Of a stretch of 64,000 nucleotides of DNA, positions 9,321-18,371 are shown in pieces. The stretch is from the NCBI RefSeq assembly GCF_025725665.1, contig NZ_CP107009.1, forward strand, positions 124,001-188,000, read 5' to 3'. The DNA is from Halomonas sp. LR3S48 (GTDB taxonomy: Bacteria; Pseudomonadota; Gammaproteobacteria; Pseudomonadales; Halomonadaceae). The notes below the pieces were generated by a model. It saw nothing but the letters and a program-made list of their open reading frames with translations. It was not told the origin of the DNA and ran no database searches. Each line of letters begins with the position of its first letter. Positions within the stretch are counted from its first letter, which is position 1. Both the position numbers and the translations under genes were made by a program.

Positions 9321-9764
9321 CAGACTCCCTCCCTGACGTTTCTCACCCTTTCGGCGCCTCCAGTATGGCGCCTGGCCGAGGTGATTGGCGCATCAGCTTG
9401 CCCTATATCTCTTATATTGTTGTAGCTAATTTCCTACACGACTTGTAAGACATTGACGACCTCGCGTGTCGTCCAGAGCCTGCGTCAAGGATTGGACCCG
9501 CACCGCTTCGGCACTGGCAGCGGAATCGTGTAAGCCAATGCGGCATCGCGTTATGCCTTTGTAACCGTCATGGGCGCCAAAGTGCCGTTTGGCACATGCG
9601 CCCTGGCTGTTTACCCTCTCGCCTCACGAGCAAGGGTGAAACGTTTCTCACTTGACCGCTGACGCATCTGCCCGCATGACGCCGGGCCGGTGCGAATGGC
9701 TCGTGGGGCGTTGTCGGCTCTGCAAGGCGATTCCAAACAAGGCGGCTCACCAGGGAGCTTCAGC
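9321..9764 (+). promoter_or_regulatory. 444-base non-coding region upstream of the T6SS operon
   Basis: No credible gene lies here. The region is AT-richer around 9,400-9,450. It contains the palindrome TGTAG-N8-CTACA (9421-9438) and the motif TGTAAGACATTGACGAC (9443-9459), which recurs at 41012. A small inverted repeat GTGCC-GTTT-GGCAC lies near 9,581-9,594. A sigma54 promoter would be expected because the operon encodes a sigma54 activator. The nearest match (TTGGCGC...TTGCC near 9,385) has eleven rather than ten bases between GG and GC, so I do not call it. A sequence just upstream of tssB (GGGAG) is a ribosome site. Confidence 0.5.
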
Positions 9765-10274
9765 ATGGCGAAGGAAGGAACCGTTGCGCCGAAAGAGCGC
9801 ATCAATATCAAGTACGTGCCGGCCACCGGCGACCAGCAGGCGGAAACCGAACTGCCGCTCAAGCTGCTGGTGGTAGGCGACTTCAAGGGCGGTGCCGAGG
9901 CCACGCCGATCGAGGCGCGGGAAAAGGTCTCGGTAGACAAGAACAACTTCCAGTCGGTAATGCGCGAAGCCGGCCTCGGGTTGACGGCCAGTGTGCCCAA
10001 TCGCCTCGAGGAGGGCGAGAGCGCCGGCGAGTTGGGCGTCAATCTCGAATTCAAGTCGCTCGAAGACTTCACTCCGGACAGCGTGGCGCGCCAGGTGCCG
10101 GAGCTGCGCAAGCTGGTCGAGCTGCGCGAGGCGCTGGTGGCGCTCAAGGGGCCGCTGGGCAACGTGCCGAATTTCCGTGACCGCCTGCAGAAGCTGATGG
10201 AGAGCGAGGAGGCGCGTGCCCAACTGCTCGCCGAACTCGAGCTGCTGGATTCCCGGGACGAGTCCCGCGACTGA
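9765..10274 (+). CDS. tssB: T6SS contractile sheath small subunit TssB/VipA
   Basis: TssB pairs with TssC to polymerise into the contractile sheath that propels the Hcp tube. The 169-residue protein opens MAKEGTVAPKERINIKYVPATG, followed by ELPLKLLVVGDF, the standard N-terminal signature. The later LEFKSLEDFTPDSVARQVPEL region is the part that binds TssC and is recognised by ClpV in known systems. The start with GGGAG upstream is preferred to a start 25 codons earlier. It is the first gene of the T6SS locus and is followed after 66 bases by tssC. Confidence 0.96.
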   Translation: MAKEGTVAPKERINIKYVPATGDQQAETELPLKLLVVGDFKGGAEATPIEAREKVSVDKNNFQSVMREAGLGLTASVPNRLEEGESAGELGVNLEFKSLEDFTPDSVARQVPELRKLVELREALVALKGPLGNVPNFRDRLQKLMESEEARAQLLAELELLDSRDESRD

Positions 10275-10340
10275 CGCATCCATCGACAACGCACCCGGAG
10301 GCGACGAGCCCGGGCAGGCAAAGGATTCGAGGCAAGTACA

Positions 10341-11822
10341 ATGAGCGAAATGGCACAGACGCAGGGGCAGGCCGCCGAGGCCCAGGCCGAGGGATCGCTT
10401 CTCGATCAGGTGATGGCGCAGACCCGCATGGCGCCGAGCGAGGAAGGCTACGACATCGCTAAGCAGGGCGTGGCCGCCTTCATCGCCGAGCTGTTGCAGA
10501 GCAAGGACGACACCCCGCAGGTGAACAAGGCGGTGGTCGACCGCATGATCGTCGAACTCGACCGCAAGATCGGCAGTCAGGTCGACGAGATCCTCCACGA
10601 CCAGGGCTTCCAGCAGATCGAGTCGGCCTGGCGCGGCCTCAAGCTGCTGGTCGATCGCACCGACTTCCGTCAGAACATCAAGCTCGACCTGCTCCACGCC
10701 ACCAAGGAGGAGCTGCTCGAGGACTTCGAGTTCGCCCCCGAGCTCAGCCAGAGCGGGCTCTACCAGCACGTCTATGCGGCCGAGTACGGCCAGTTCGGCG
10801 GCGAGCCGGTGGGTGCCATCATCGGCAACTACGACTTCTCTCCCTCGACGCCCGACATCAAGCTGCTGCAGTTCACCGCTGCGGTGGGCGCCATGGCCCA
10901 TGCGCCGTTCCTGTCCTCGGTGGCGCCGAGTTTCTTCGGCATCGACAGCTTCCAGGAGCTGCCCAACATCAAGGACTTCAAGGCGATCTTCGAAGGACCG
11001 AAGTACGCCCGCTGGCGCAGCCTGCGTGAGTCCGAGGACGCCCGCTACCTGGGCCTGACGGCGCCGCGCTTCCTGCTGCGCATGCCCTACGATCCGGTAG
11101 AGAATCCGGTCAAGACCTTCCACTACCGCGAGACGGTCAACGAGAACCACGAGCACTACCTGTGGGGCAACACCGCCTACCTGCTCGCCGAGCGCCTCAC
11201 CGACAGCTTCGCCAAGTACCGCTGGTGTCCCAACATCATCGGGCCGCAGAGCGGCGGCGCGGTGGAAAACCTGCCGGTGCATACCTACGAGGCGTTGGGT
11301 CAGCTGCAGGCCAAGATCCCCACCGAGGTGCTGGTCACCGATCGTCGCGAGTTCGAGATGTCCGAAGAGGGCTTCATCTCGCTGACCATGCGCAAGGGTA
11401 GCGACAACGCCGCCTTCTTCTCCGCCAACTCGGTGCAGAAGCCCAAGGTCTTCCCCAACACGCCCGAGGGCAAGGCTGCCGAGACCAACTACAAGCTCGG
11501 CACCCAGCTGCCCTACATGTTCATCGTCAATCGCCTGGCGCACTACATCAAGGTGCTGCAGCGCGAGCAGATCGGCTCCTGGAAGGAGCGCCAGGATCTC
11601 GAGCGCGAGCTCAACGTGTGGATCCGTCAGTACGTCGCCGACCAGGAGAACCCGCCGGCCGAGGTGCGCAGCCGCCGTCCGCTGCGGGCCGCCTCGATCC
11701 AGGTCTCCGATGTCGAGGGCGATCCGGGCTGGTACCAGGTGTCCTTGGCCGTGCGTCCGCACTTCAAGTACATGGGCGCCAACTTCGAGCTGTCGCTGGT
11801 GGGTCGCCTGGACAAGGAGTAA
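10341..11822 (+). CDS. tssC: T6SS contractile sheath large subunit TssC/VipB
   Basis: This 493-residue protein has the typical TssC order. A variable N-terminus is followed by IDRKIGSQVDEILHD-like helices, then IGNYDFSPSTPDIKLLQ and a long region ending GRLDKE. Together with TssB it forms the sheath. The lengths of both subunits match functional systems and no break is visible. In many T6SS clusters hcp follows tssC; here tssE starts only 15 bases downstream, so hcp is missing from this position. Confidence 0.97.
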   Translation: MSEMAQTQGQAAEAQAEGSLLDQVMAQTRMAPSEEGYDIAKQGVAAFIAELLQSKDDTPQVNKAVVDRMIVELDRKIGSQVDEILHDQGFQQIESAWRGLKLLVDRTDFRQNIKLDLLHATKEELLEDFEFAPELSQSGLYQHVYAAEYGQFGGEPVGAIIGNYDFSPSTPDIKLLQFTAAVGAMAHAPFLSSVAPSFFGIDSFQELPNIKDFKAIFEGPKYARWRSLRESEDARYLGLTAPRFLLRMPYDPVENPVKTFHYRETVNENHEHYLWGNTAYLLAERLTDSFAKYRWCPNIIGPQSGGAVENLPVHTYEALGQLQAKIPTEVLVTDRREFEMSEEGFISLTMRKGSDNAAFFSANSVQKPKVFPNTPEGKAAETNYKLGTQLPYMFIVNRLAHYIKVLQREQIGSWKERQDLERELNVWIRQYVADQENPPAEVRSRRPLRAASIQVSDVEGDPGWYQVSLAVRPHFKYMGANFELSLVGRLDKE

Positions 11823-11837
11823 GGGGAGGACGCGGCC

Positions 11838-12269
11838 ATGACGCTTCACCGTGGCGGCGTACTCGGCAACCGGCTGTTCGAGCGCCTGGCGGCGCCCGGA
11901 CGGTCGGAGGAAGTCGTCGCCGAGGCCAGCCTTGCCGAGATCGTCGAGTCCATCAAGCGCCACCTGGTCGACCTGCTCAACAGCCACCCGGGGCACAGTG
12001 AATGCGCCCCGGAGCTGGGACTGCTCGACTTCAACGACGCGACCATCGGCGTGCTCGATCTGGAGCGCAACATCCAGCGCGCCATTCGCCAATGTATCGA
12101 ACGCTTCGAGCCGCGGGTGCGGCAGGTGGAAGTGGAGTCGCTGCCGCGCGGCAGCGACCCGCTACAGCTGCGTTTCCAGGTGCATGCCACGGTGGATCTC
12201 GGTCGCGACCATGGCCAGGCCACCATCGATCTGCTGCTCAACGACAAACGCTACCAGTGCTTGAACTGA
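11838..12269 (+). CDS. tssE: T6SS baseplate protein TssE (gp25-like)
   Basis: TssE is the gp25 homologue of the baseplate wedge that initiates sheath polymerisation. The 143-residue protein contains LFERLAAP near the start and the conserved SIKRHLVDLLNSHPGHSECAPELGLLDFND segment, equivalent to the EFR-containing initiator region of gp25. A GGGGAGGA ribosome site precedes the ATG. It lies between tssC and tssF with short gaps, in the core baseplate order E-F-G. Confidence 0.93.
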   Translation: MTLHRGGVLGNRLFERLAAPGRSEEVVAEASLAEIVESIKRHLVDLLNSHPGHSECAPELGLLDFNDATIGVLDLERNIQRAIRQCIERFEPRVRQVEVESLPRGSDPLQLRFQVHATVDLGRDHGQATIDLLLNDKRYQCLN

Positions 12270-12307
12270 GCACCTAGGCATCCAAGCACTCAGGGAGTGA
12301 GAAGCGC

Positions 12308-14071
12308 ATGCTCAATCGTTATTACCGGGATGAGCTCGACTACCTGAAGCTGCAGGGGCGGGAGTTCGCCGAAGCCAACCCCGGCCTCAGCCGCTTCCTC
12401 TCCGAGCGCAGCACCGACCCGGACGTCGAGCGCCTGCTGGAGGGCTTCGCCTTCCTCACCGGTCGTATGCGCGAGAAGGTCGAGGACGAGTTCCCCGAGC
12501 TGACCCACTCGCTGATCGCCATGCTGTGGCCCAACTACCTGCGCCCGGTGCCGAGCATGACGATCATGCAGTTCACGCCCAAGGAGGGGGCGCTGAGCGG
12601 CCGCCAGGACGTGGCTGTCGGCACCACGCTGGCATCGCGGCCGATCGACGGTACCGCCTGCCGCTTCCGCACCTGCCACGACGTGGCGCTCTACCCGCTG
12701 CTGCATGGCGGCGTCGAGGCTCGCCACTCGCGGGAATCCTCGATCGTCGAACTCGCCCTCGACGTGGACGGCGACCAGCCGCTCGACGCCCTGGGCATCG
12801 ATCACCTGCGCCTGCACCTGGGCGGTGGCGGCTATACCGCGCGCAGCCTCTACCTGTGGCTCGGCCACTACCTGTCGCGCCTGGAGCTGGAGATCGACGG
12901 CGTCGTCATGCCGCTGCCCCGCGACATGCTGGTGCCGGTGGGCTTCGAGCCCGGGCATGCGCTGTTGCCCTATCCGCGCAACGTGCACCAGGGCTATCGC
13001 ATCCTGCAGGAGTACCTCTGCTTTCCCGAGGCCTTCCACTTCGTCGATCTGGTCGGGCTGGGGCGTCAGCTGCCGGCGCGGCAAGCCTCGCGGATCGTGC
13101 TGCGCTTCGTCTTCTCGCGCACGCTGCCGGCCGACGCCAAGGTGCGCGACGAACACCTGGCGCTCTACTGCACGCCGGCGATCAACCTGTTCAGCCACGA
13201 TGCAGACCCCATCGACCTCAACGGCGAACGCAGCGAATACCGCATTCGGCCCAGCAGCCGTGCGCCGGAGCACTACGAGGTGTTCAGCGTCGACGCGGTG
13301 CAGGGCTGGCTGGAGAGCGACAGCGGCAAGATGCGCGGCGAACCGCGCCAGTACGTGCCGTTCGAGAGCTTCCAGCACCAGATCGAGCGCGACCGCGGCC
13401 GCGAGGCCCGCTATTTCCGGGTGCGGGTGCGCGACAGCCTGCGCGGCGACGGCTTCGATCACGACATCGCCTTCGTACGTGGCGACGAACAGGCTTGCCT
13501 GGGCATGCGCGAAACCATCTCGCTGCGCCTGAGCTGCAGCAATCGCACCCTGCCCGAGCGGCTGGCGGTGGGCGATATCAGTGCCTCCACCGACACCAGC
13601 CCGGTGTTCGCCGACTATCGCAACATCACTCGGCCCACGTCGGCGCTGCGCCCGACCCTGGACGGCAGCCTGCTGTGGACGCTGATCTCCAACCTGTCGC
13701 TCAACTACCTGTCGCTGCTCGAGCGCGATGCCCTGTGCTCGGTGCTGCGCGCCTACGACTTCCGCGCCCTGGTCGACCGTCAGGCCGAGCGCGTATCGCA
13801 GAAGCGCCTGGCCGGGGTAGTAAACATCGAGACCCGCTCCATCGATCGGCTCAAGCGCGGGCTGCCGGTGCGCGGGCTGCGTTCGGTGATGACCCTGGAC
13901 CAGGAAGCCTTCGGCGACGAGGGCAGCCTCTATCTGTTCGGCAGCGTGCTGGCGCGCTTCTTCTCGCTCTACGCCAGCATCAACTCGTTCCATGAGTTGC
14001 ACGTCGTCAATCGTCATAACCAAGAGCGTTACGCATGGACCTTACAGTCGGGCCAACAACCCCTGATCTAG
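12308..14071 (+). CDS. tssF: T6SS baseplate protein TssF
   Basis: TssF is a baseplate wedge component that forms a 2:1 complex with TssG. The 587-residue protein opens MLNRYYRDELDYLKLQGREFAEANP and soon reaches FLTGRMREKVEDEFPEL, both diagnostic. It ends with the FFSLYASINSFHELHV section. The length agrees with the family. The last 37 bases overlap tssG, indicating coupling and the close stoichiometry seen in these proteins. Confidence 0.96.
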   Translation: MLNRYYRDELDYLKLQGREFAEANPGLSRFLSERSTDPDVERLLEGFAFLTGRMREKVEDEFPELTHSLIAMLWPNYLRPVPSMTIMQFTPKEGALSGRQDVAVGTTLASRPIDGTACRFRTCHDVALYPLLHGGVEARHSRESSIVELALDVDGDQPLDALGIDHLRLHLGGGGYTARSLYLWLGHYLSRLELEIDGVVMPLPRDMLVPVGFEPGHALLPYPRNVHQGYRILQEYLCFPEAFHFVDLVGLGRQLPARQASRIVLRFVFSRTLPADAKVRDEHLALYCTPAINLFSHDADPIDLNGERSEYRIRPSSRAPEHYEVFSVDAVQGWLESDSGKMRGEPRQYVPFESFQHQIERDRGREARYFRVRVRDSLRGDGFDHDIAFVRGDEQACLGMRETISLRLSCSNRTLPERLAVGDISASTDTSPVFADYRNITRPTSALRPTLDGSLLWTLISNLSLNYLSLLERDALCSVLRAYDFRALVDRQAERVSQKRLAGVVNIETRSIDRLKRGLPVRGLRSVMTLDQEAFGDEGSLYLFGSVLARFFSLYASINSFHELHVVNRHNQERYAWTLQSGQQPLI

Positions 14072-15054
14072 CCCCCGTGGCCCTGATCGAGGGGGCCCGG
14101 CGCTATGACTTCTACCAGCTCGTCGAGCTGCTGCATCGTCACCACGACGACGACCTTGAGCGTATCGCCAACGTGCGTCCGGGCCGCGAGCGGGTGCGCT
14201 TCAGCGCCTCGGCGTCGCTGGGTTTCCCCGGCAGCGACGTGGTGGCGCTCGAATCCCGCCCCAGCGGCGAGTACGCACTGGAGGTCAGCTTCTTCGGCCT
14301 GCAGGGCGCCCAGTCTCCGCTGCCCGGTTACTACCTGGAGTCGCTGGCCCACGAGGCGGCTCACCACGAAGGCGTCGCCCGCGACTTCCTCGACTTCTTC
14401 AATCATCGCCTGCTGACCCTGGTGCATCGCAGCTGGCGCAAGTATCGCCACTACGTGCGCTACCAGGACGGCGCCAGCGACGGGTTCTCCGCCGCGGTGT
14501 TCGCCCTGGTGGGGCTGGCCGATGAGGAGCTGCGCGGCGAGACGCCGATCAACTGGGGCAAGATGCTCGCCTACGCCGGCCTGCTGGCGGGGCGTTCGCG
14601 TTCGCCGGAGGTGGTCGAGAGCGTGGTCGGCCACTGTTTCGATCTCGACGACGTGAGCGTCGAGCAGTGGGTACACCGCTGGGTCGAGATTCCCGAGGAC
14701 CAGCGCAGCCGCGCCGGCCTCTCGGGCATGACCCTGGGCGAGGATATGGTCGCCGGGGAGCGGGTCGCCGACGTGGGCGGCAAGTTCGCCCTGTGCCTGA
14801 AGGGGCTCGGCCTCGCCCGCTTCCGCGATTTCCTGCCCGACGGCCGCGAGCATGCGCCGCTCAAGACGCTGGTGAGCTTCGTGCTGCGCGAGCCGCTGGC
14901 CTACGACCTGGAGCTGGAGCTGCTGGAGAGCGCGGTGCAGCCCATGCGGCTCGGCGACCACGGCTGCTGTCAGCTCGGCTGGACCACTTTCGTCAATCCC
15001 GAATCCGGTGCCGCCTCTCGGCGGCGCCGGGTGCGCATACAGATGACAGGGTAA
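14035..15054 (+). CDS. tssG: T6SS baseplate protein TssG
   Basis: This 339-residue baseplate protein contains the typical RYDFYQLVELLHRHHDDD opening, followed by VRFSASASLGFPGSDV and GLQGAQSPLPGYYLE, characteristic of TssG. It acts with TssF and TssK to build the wedge and dock it on the membrane complex. Its start is inside tssF (37-base overlap). tagH begins four bases after its stop. Confidence 0.95.
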   Translation: MDLTVGPTTPDLAPVALIEGARRYDFYQLVELLHRHHDDDLERIANVRPGRERVRFSASASLGFPGSDVVALESRPSGEYALEVSFFGLQGAQSPLPGYYLESLAHEAAHHEGVARDFLDFFNHRLLTLVHRSWRKYRHYVRYQDGASDGFSAAVFALVGLADEELRGETPINWGKMLAYAGLLAGRSRSPEVVESVVGHCFDLDDVSVEQWVHRWVEIPEDQRSRAGLSGMTLGEDMVAGERVADVGGKFALCLKGLGLARFRDFLPDGREHAPLKTLVSFVLREPLAYDLELELLESAVQPMRLGDHGCCQLGWTTFVNPESGAASRRRRVRIQMTG

Positions 15055-15058
15055 CGCG

Positions 15059-16441
15059 ATGTCTAACTTCACCCGGCCCCAGGTCGCCGCAAGCGCCGTC
15101 ACCCTGGTGGTGATCAACAGCGAGCGGCTGGAAGGGCGCTCCACCAGCAGTCACGTCTTCCCGCTGGCGGGCGGCACCCTGGGCAGCGCCGAAAGCGACG
15201 ACTGGCTGCTGCAGGACCACGCCGGGCGTATCCGCCCGGCACATGCCGAGATCCGCCAGATCGACGGCCAGTTCTGCCTGGTCGATCGCAGCGGCCATAC
15301 CTTCATCAACCAAGCCACGCTGCCGCTGGGCCGCGACCGACGGGTGGCCCTTCGCGATGGCGACGAACTGGGCTTCGGCGAGTATCGGGTGCGCGTGCAC
15401 CTCGGTGACCGCCAGGCCGGACTGCCTGGCTCCCAGCCGCTCGCCGCGCTGATCGACGAAGAGCAGGAGGCGCTGGCCGGGCAAGGCGTGGTGCCCTACC
15501 GCGTCACGCCGGCGGCGGCTTTTCCGCCGCCGCGCCGCGACGACCCCCTCGAGGCGCTGGGCGAGGCCACGCCCGGTGCCAGCCAGCGCGACCCGCTTAC
15601 GGCGCTATCCCATGAGGGTGAGCTGAGTGCCGAAGACGGCACGCTGCTCGACACCCTGGAGGAGCCGGGCTGGAGCGAGGGCACATCACATGAACTGCAG
15701 GCACGGCGCGAGGCGGCGCCGACGATTCGACGTTACGAGGACGACACAACGATGAACCGGGAAATGGACGAAGGGCTGTTGAACGATCTGGAGCGCTCGG
15801 TCGGCGAGCAGCTCGAGGAGCGCTGGCAGGATACCGTGCCGGCAAGCGCCGGTCCCGCCGGCACCGACCCGCTGCTGCGGGCCCTGGGGGCCGAACTGCG
15901 CTTCGCCGACAGCGAGGAGCAGCTCAACTTCGTCGCCGAAGCCGGCCAGACCCTGCGTGCCGCCATCGAAGGCCTGCAGGCGCTCCACCGCGCCCAGGAC
16001 GACAGCCGCTACCCGCTGCGGGATCGCCGCCTGCAGCCGATCGAGGACAATCCGCTGCGGCTGGGCCAGCCCTACCGCGACACGGTGGAGACCATGTTCT
16101 CCGCGCGCCGCAGCCCGGTGCACCTGTCGGCGCCGGCCGCCGTGGCCGAGTGCCTGGCCCATCAAGGGCAGCACCAGGCGGCGGTGGAGGAGGCCATCGG
16201 CGAGGCGCTGCAGGCGATTCTCGACGCTTTCGCCCCGGAAGCCCTGTTGAAGCGCTTCCACGCCTACCGCGGCGCCGGCAATCGCCTGGAAGACGAAGGC
16301 AGCTGGGCGTGGGAGATGTACCGCCACTACTACCAGGAGCTCAACTCCGGCCGCCAGCAGGGCTTCGCCAAGCTGTTCTGGGAGGTGTTCGAGCAGGCCT
16401 ACGACCAGTCGGTGCGACGCCAGCAGCGCGAAACCAAGTGA
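15059..16441 (+). CDS. tagH: T6SS FHA-domain protein TagH (ImpI/VasC type)
   Basis: This 460-residue protein has an N-terminal forkhead-associated domain (about 20-120), with GTLGSAESDDWLL, a polar strand and HAEI followed by N at FINQATL. Such domains bind phosphothreonine. A Pro/Glu/Asp-rich linker follows, and a C-terminal region (about 270-460) ends in GSWAWEMYRHYYQELNSGRQQGFAKLFWEVFEQAYD, which is characteristic of TagH. In systems with PpkA/PppA, TagH takes part in phospho-regulation. No T6SS kinase or phosphatase gene is seen in this window, so its partner is unclear. Confidence 0.88.
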   Translation: MSNFTRPQVAASAVTLVVINSERLEGRSTSSHVFPLAGGTLGSAESDDWLLQDHAGRIRPAHAEIRQIDGQFCLVDRSGHTFINQATLPLGRDRRVALRDGDELGFGEYRVRVHLGDRQAGLPGSQPLAALIDEEQEALAGQGVVPYRVTPAAAFPPPRRDDPLEALGEATPGASQRDPLTALSHEGELSAEDGTLLDTLEEPGWSEGTSHELQARREAAPTIRRYEDDTTMNREMDEGLLNDLERSVGEQLEERWQDTVPASAGPAGTDPLLRALGAELRFADSEEQLNFVAEAGQTLRAAIEGLQALHRAQDDSRYPLRDRRLQPIEDNPLRLGQPYRDTVETMFSARRSPVHLSAPAAVAECLAHQGQHQAAVEEAIGEALQAILDAFAPEALLKRFHAYRGAGNRLEDEGSWAWEMYRHYYQELNSGRQQGFAKLFWEVFEQAYDQSVRRQQRETK

Positions 16442-16467
16442 ACACAACAAGACGGGACGCAGGAAAC

Positions 16468-17034
16468 ATGAGCACAAGACATTTGCGCACTAGCCCGGTT
16501 TCAAGACGCACCCTGCTGTGGGTTGCAGTGGTGCTGCTGGCGCTCCTTCTCAGTGGCTGCGCCTCGACCCGCGAGGCCGCCGGCAAGGCCTGGCAGGTGA
16601 TGCGAGATCCGTCGATCCCGGTGGGTTACCCCGAGGATCGCCCGACCACGGTCGACCTCGCCATGCTGGCCGAGCCGGACGTCAACCCCAACTTCGAGGG
16701 CGACGGCACGCCGTTGCGCTTCCAGATCCTGCAGCTCAAGGACGACTCGATGCTGATGGCTGCCGACCACTATCAGCTGCGCGATGACCTCGAAGGCGCC
16801 CTGGGCACCAACTACCTGGACCATGACGACTTCACCCTGCTGCCTGGCCAGTGGAAGTTCTACGAGCCGTTCGAGATCGACGAGGAGACCCGCTACATCG
16901 GCCTGATTGCCTTCTACAGCGATCCCGATCAGGCCGAGTGGAAGAAGGTGGTGAAAGTGACGACGCGCAGCGAGGACTACCACCTGCTGGTGCACCTGCG
17001 AGCCAACGAGGCCGAGCTGAGGAAGGAAGACTGA
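16468..17034 (+). CDS. tssJ: T6SS outer-membrane lipoprotein TssJ
   Basis: TssJ anchors the TssJLM trans-envelope complex to the outer membrane and binds periplasmic TssM. The 188-residue protein has a signal peptide with lipobox LLSG-C31. The mature part shows NPNFEGDGTPLRFQILQLKDDS, the transthyretin-like strand pattern of TssJ. Asn-rather-than-Asp at the +2 position is not seen; the residue after Cys is Ala, consistent with outer-membrane sorting. The start has AGGA upstream. The stop overlaps the tssK start in an ATGA. Confidence 0.93.
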   Translation: MSTRHLRTSPVSRRTLLWVAVVLLALLLSGCASTREAAGKAWQVMRDPSIPVGYPEDRPTTVDLAMLAEPDVNPNFEGDGTPLRFQILQLKDDSMLMAADHYQLRDDLEGALGTNYLDHDDFTLLPGQWKFYEPFEIDEETRYIGLIAFYSDPDQAEWKKVVKVTTRSEDYHLLVHLRANEAELRKED

Positions 17035-18368
17035 TGGCCAGCCGCAACCGAGTGGTATGGAGCGAAGGGCTATTCATCAAGCCGCAGCACTTCCAGCAGC
17101 AGCAGCGCAGCCTGGAAGGGCTTATGGAGGCGCGCCTGCGCGGCGTCAGCCATACGCTGTACGGCTTCCAGACGCTGGAGCTCAACGCCGAATACCTGAG
17201 TTTCGGGCGTATCGCCATCAGCCGGGCCAGCGGCGTGATGCCCGACGGCACGGCGTTCCAGCTGCCCGACGACGACATCGAGCCGCAGCCGCTGGAGATC
17301 GACGACGCCAGCATCGCCAACCAGCTCGTCTACCTGTGCCTGCCGCTGGCCACCGATGCGGTGGGCGAGGTGCGCTGGCCCGACGACGACCTGCCGACCC
17401 GCTATCGCCTGGCGCAACGCAGCGTGCGCGACCTGCACTCCCGCGACGGCGACACCGCCATGCTCGATGTTGCCCGGGTCGCCCCCCGGCTGCTGCTCGA
17501 GCGCGACGACCGCAGTGCCTACACCTGCCTGGCGGTGGCGCGCATCCACGAGCGGCGCCCCGACGGCAGCCTGGTACTCGACGAGCAGTTCATCCCCACC
17601 CTGCTCAACGTGCAGGCGGCGCCGGTATTGCAGCGCTTCGTCGGCGAGATGGCCGGGCTGATGCGCGAGCGCGCCCGCAACATCGCCCATCGTCTCGCCT
17701 CGCCCCACCAGGCCGGGGTGGCCGATGTCTCCGACTTCATGCTGCTGCAGCTGCTCAACCGCGCCCAGCCGCGCTTCCAGCACCTGGCGCGCCTGGGCCA
17801 CCTGCACCCCGAACGGCTGTTCGCCACCATGCTCGAAACCGCCAGCGAGCTGGTGACTTTCACCGACGAGTCGCGGTTGCCGCCGGAATACCCGGCCTAC
17901 GACCACGACCACCCCGAGCGCGCCTTCCGCCAGCTCATGCAGAGCCTGCGCCAGGCGCTCTCCACGGTACTCGAGCCGCGCGCGCTGGCGATCCAACTGC
18001 AGTCACGACGCTACGGCCTGCTGGTGGCCCCGCTCGCCGACCCGGCCCTGCTCGACAGCGCCGACTTCATCCTGGCGGTGCGCGCCGACATGCCCCACGA
18101 GCGGCTGCGCAAGCTGTTCCTGCAGCAGACCAAGGTGGCCAGCGTGGAGCGAATTCGAGACCTCATCAGCCTGCAGCTGCCCGGCGTACCGCTGGAGCCG
18201 CTGCCGGTGGCCCCGCGCGAGCTGCCCTACCACGCCGGCTACAGCTACTTCCGCCTCGACCGGCAGAGCCAGGCCTGGAGCATGCTCGACGGCGCCAGCG
18301 GCTTCGCCTTCCACGTGGCTGGGGAATTCCCCGGGCTTGAAATGCAGTTCTGGGCGATCAGGAGCTAA
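17034..18368 (+). CDS. tssK: T6SS baseplate-membrane adaptor TssK
   Basis: TssK is the trimeric adaptor joining the baseplate to TssL/TssM. The 444-residue protein has the invariant opening RVVWSEGLFIKPQHFQQQQR and ends AFHVAGEFPGLEMQFWAIR, with LRKLFLQQTKVASVERIRDLI in the C-terminal domain. The length matches the family. Its start overlaps the tssJ stop and it is three bases from tssL, so J-K-L are translationally coupled. Confidence 0.97.
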   Translation: MASRNRVVWSEGLFIKPQHFQQQQRSLEGLMEARLRGVSHTLYGFQTLELNAEYLSFGRIAISRASGVMPDGTAFQLPDDDIEPQPLEIDDASIANQLVYLCLPLATDAVGEVRWPDDDLPTRYRLAQRSVRDLHSRDGDTAMLDVARVAPRLLLERDDRSAYTCLAVARIHERRPDGSLVLDEQFIPTLLNVQAAPVLQRFVGEMAGLMRERARNIAHRLASPHQAGVADVSDFMLLQLLNRAQPRFQHLARLGHLHPERLFATMLETASELVTFTDESRLPPEYPAYDHDHPERAFRQLMQSLRQALSTVLEPRALAIQLQSRRYGLLVAPLADPALLDSADFILAVRADMPHERLRKLFLQQTKVASVERIRDLISLQLPGVPLEPLPVAPRELPYHAGYSYFRLDRQSQAWSMLDGASGFAFHVAGEFPGLEMQFWAIRS

Positions 18369-18371
18369 GCC

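Noticed and set aside
9384..9402. Sigma54-like promoter TTGGCGC...TTGCC upstream of tssB
   Set aside because: There are eleven bases between GG and GC, where sigma54 promoters require ten.
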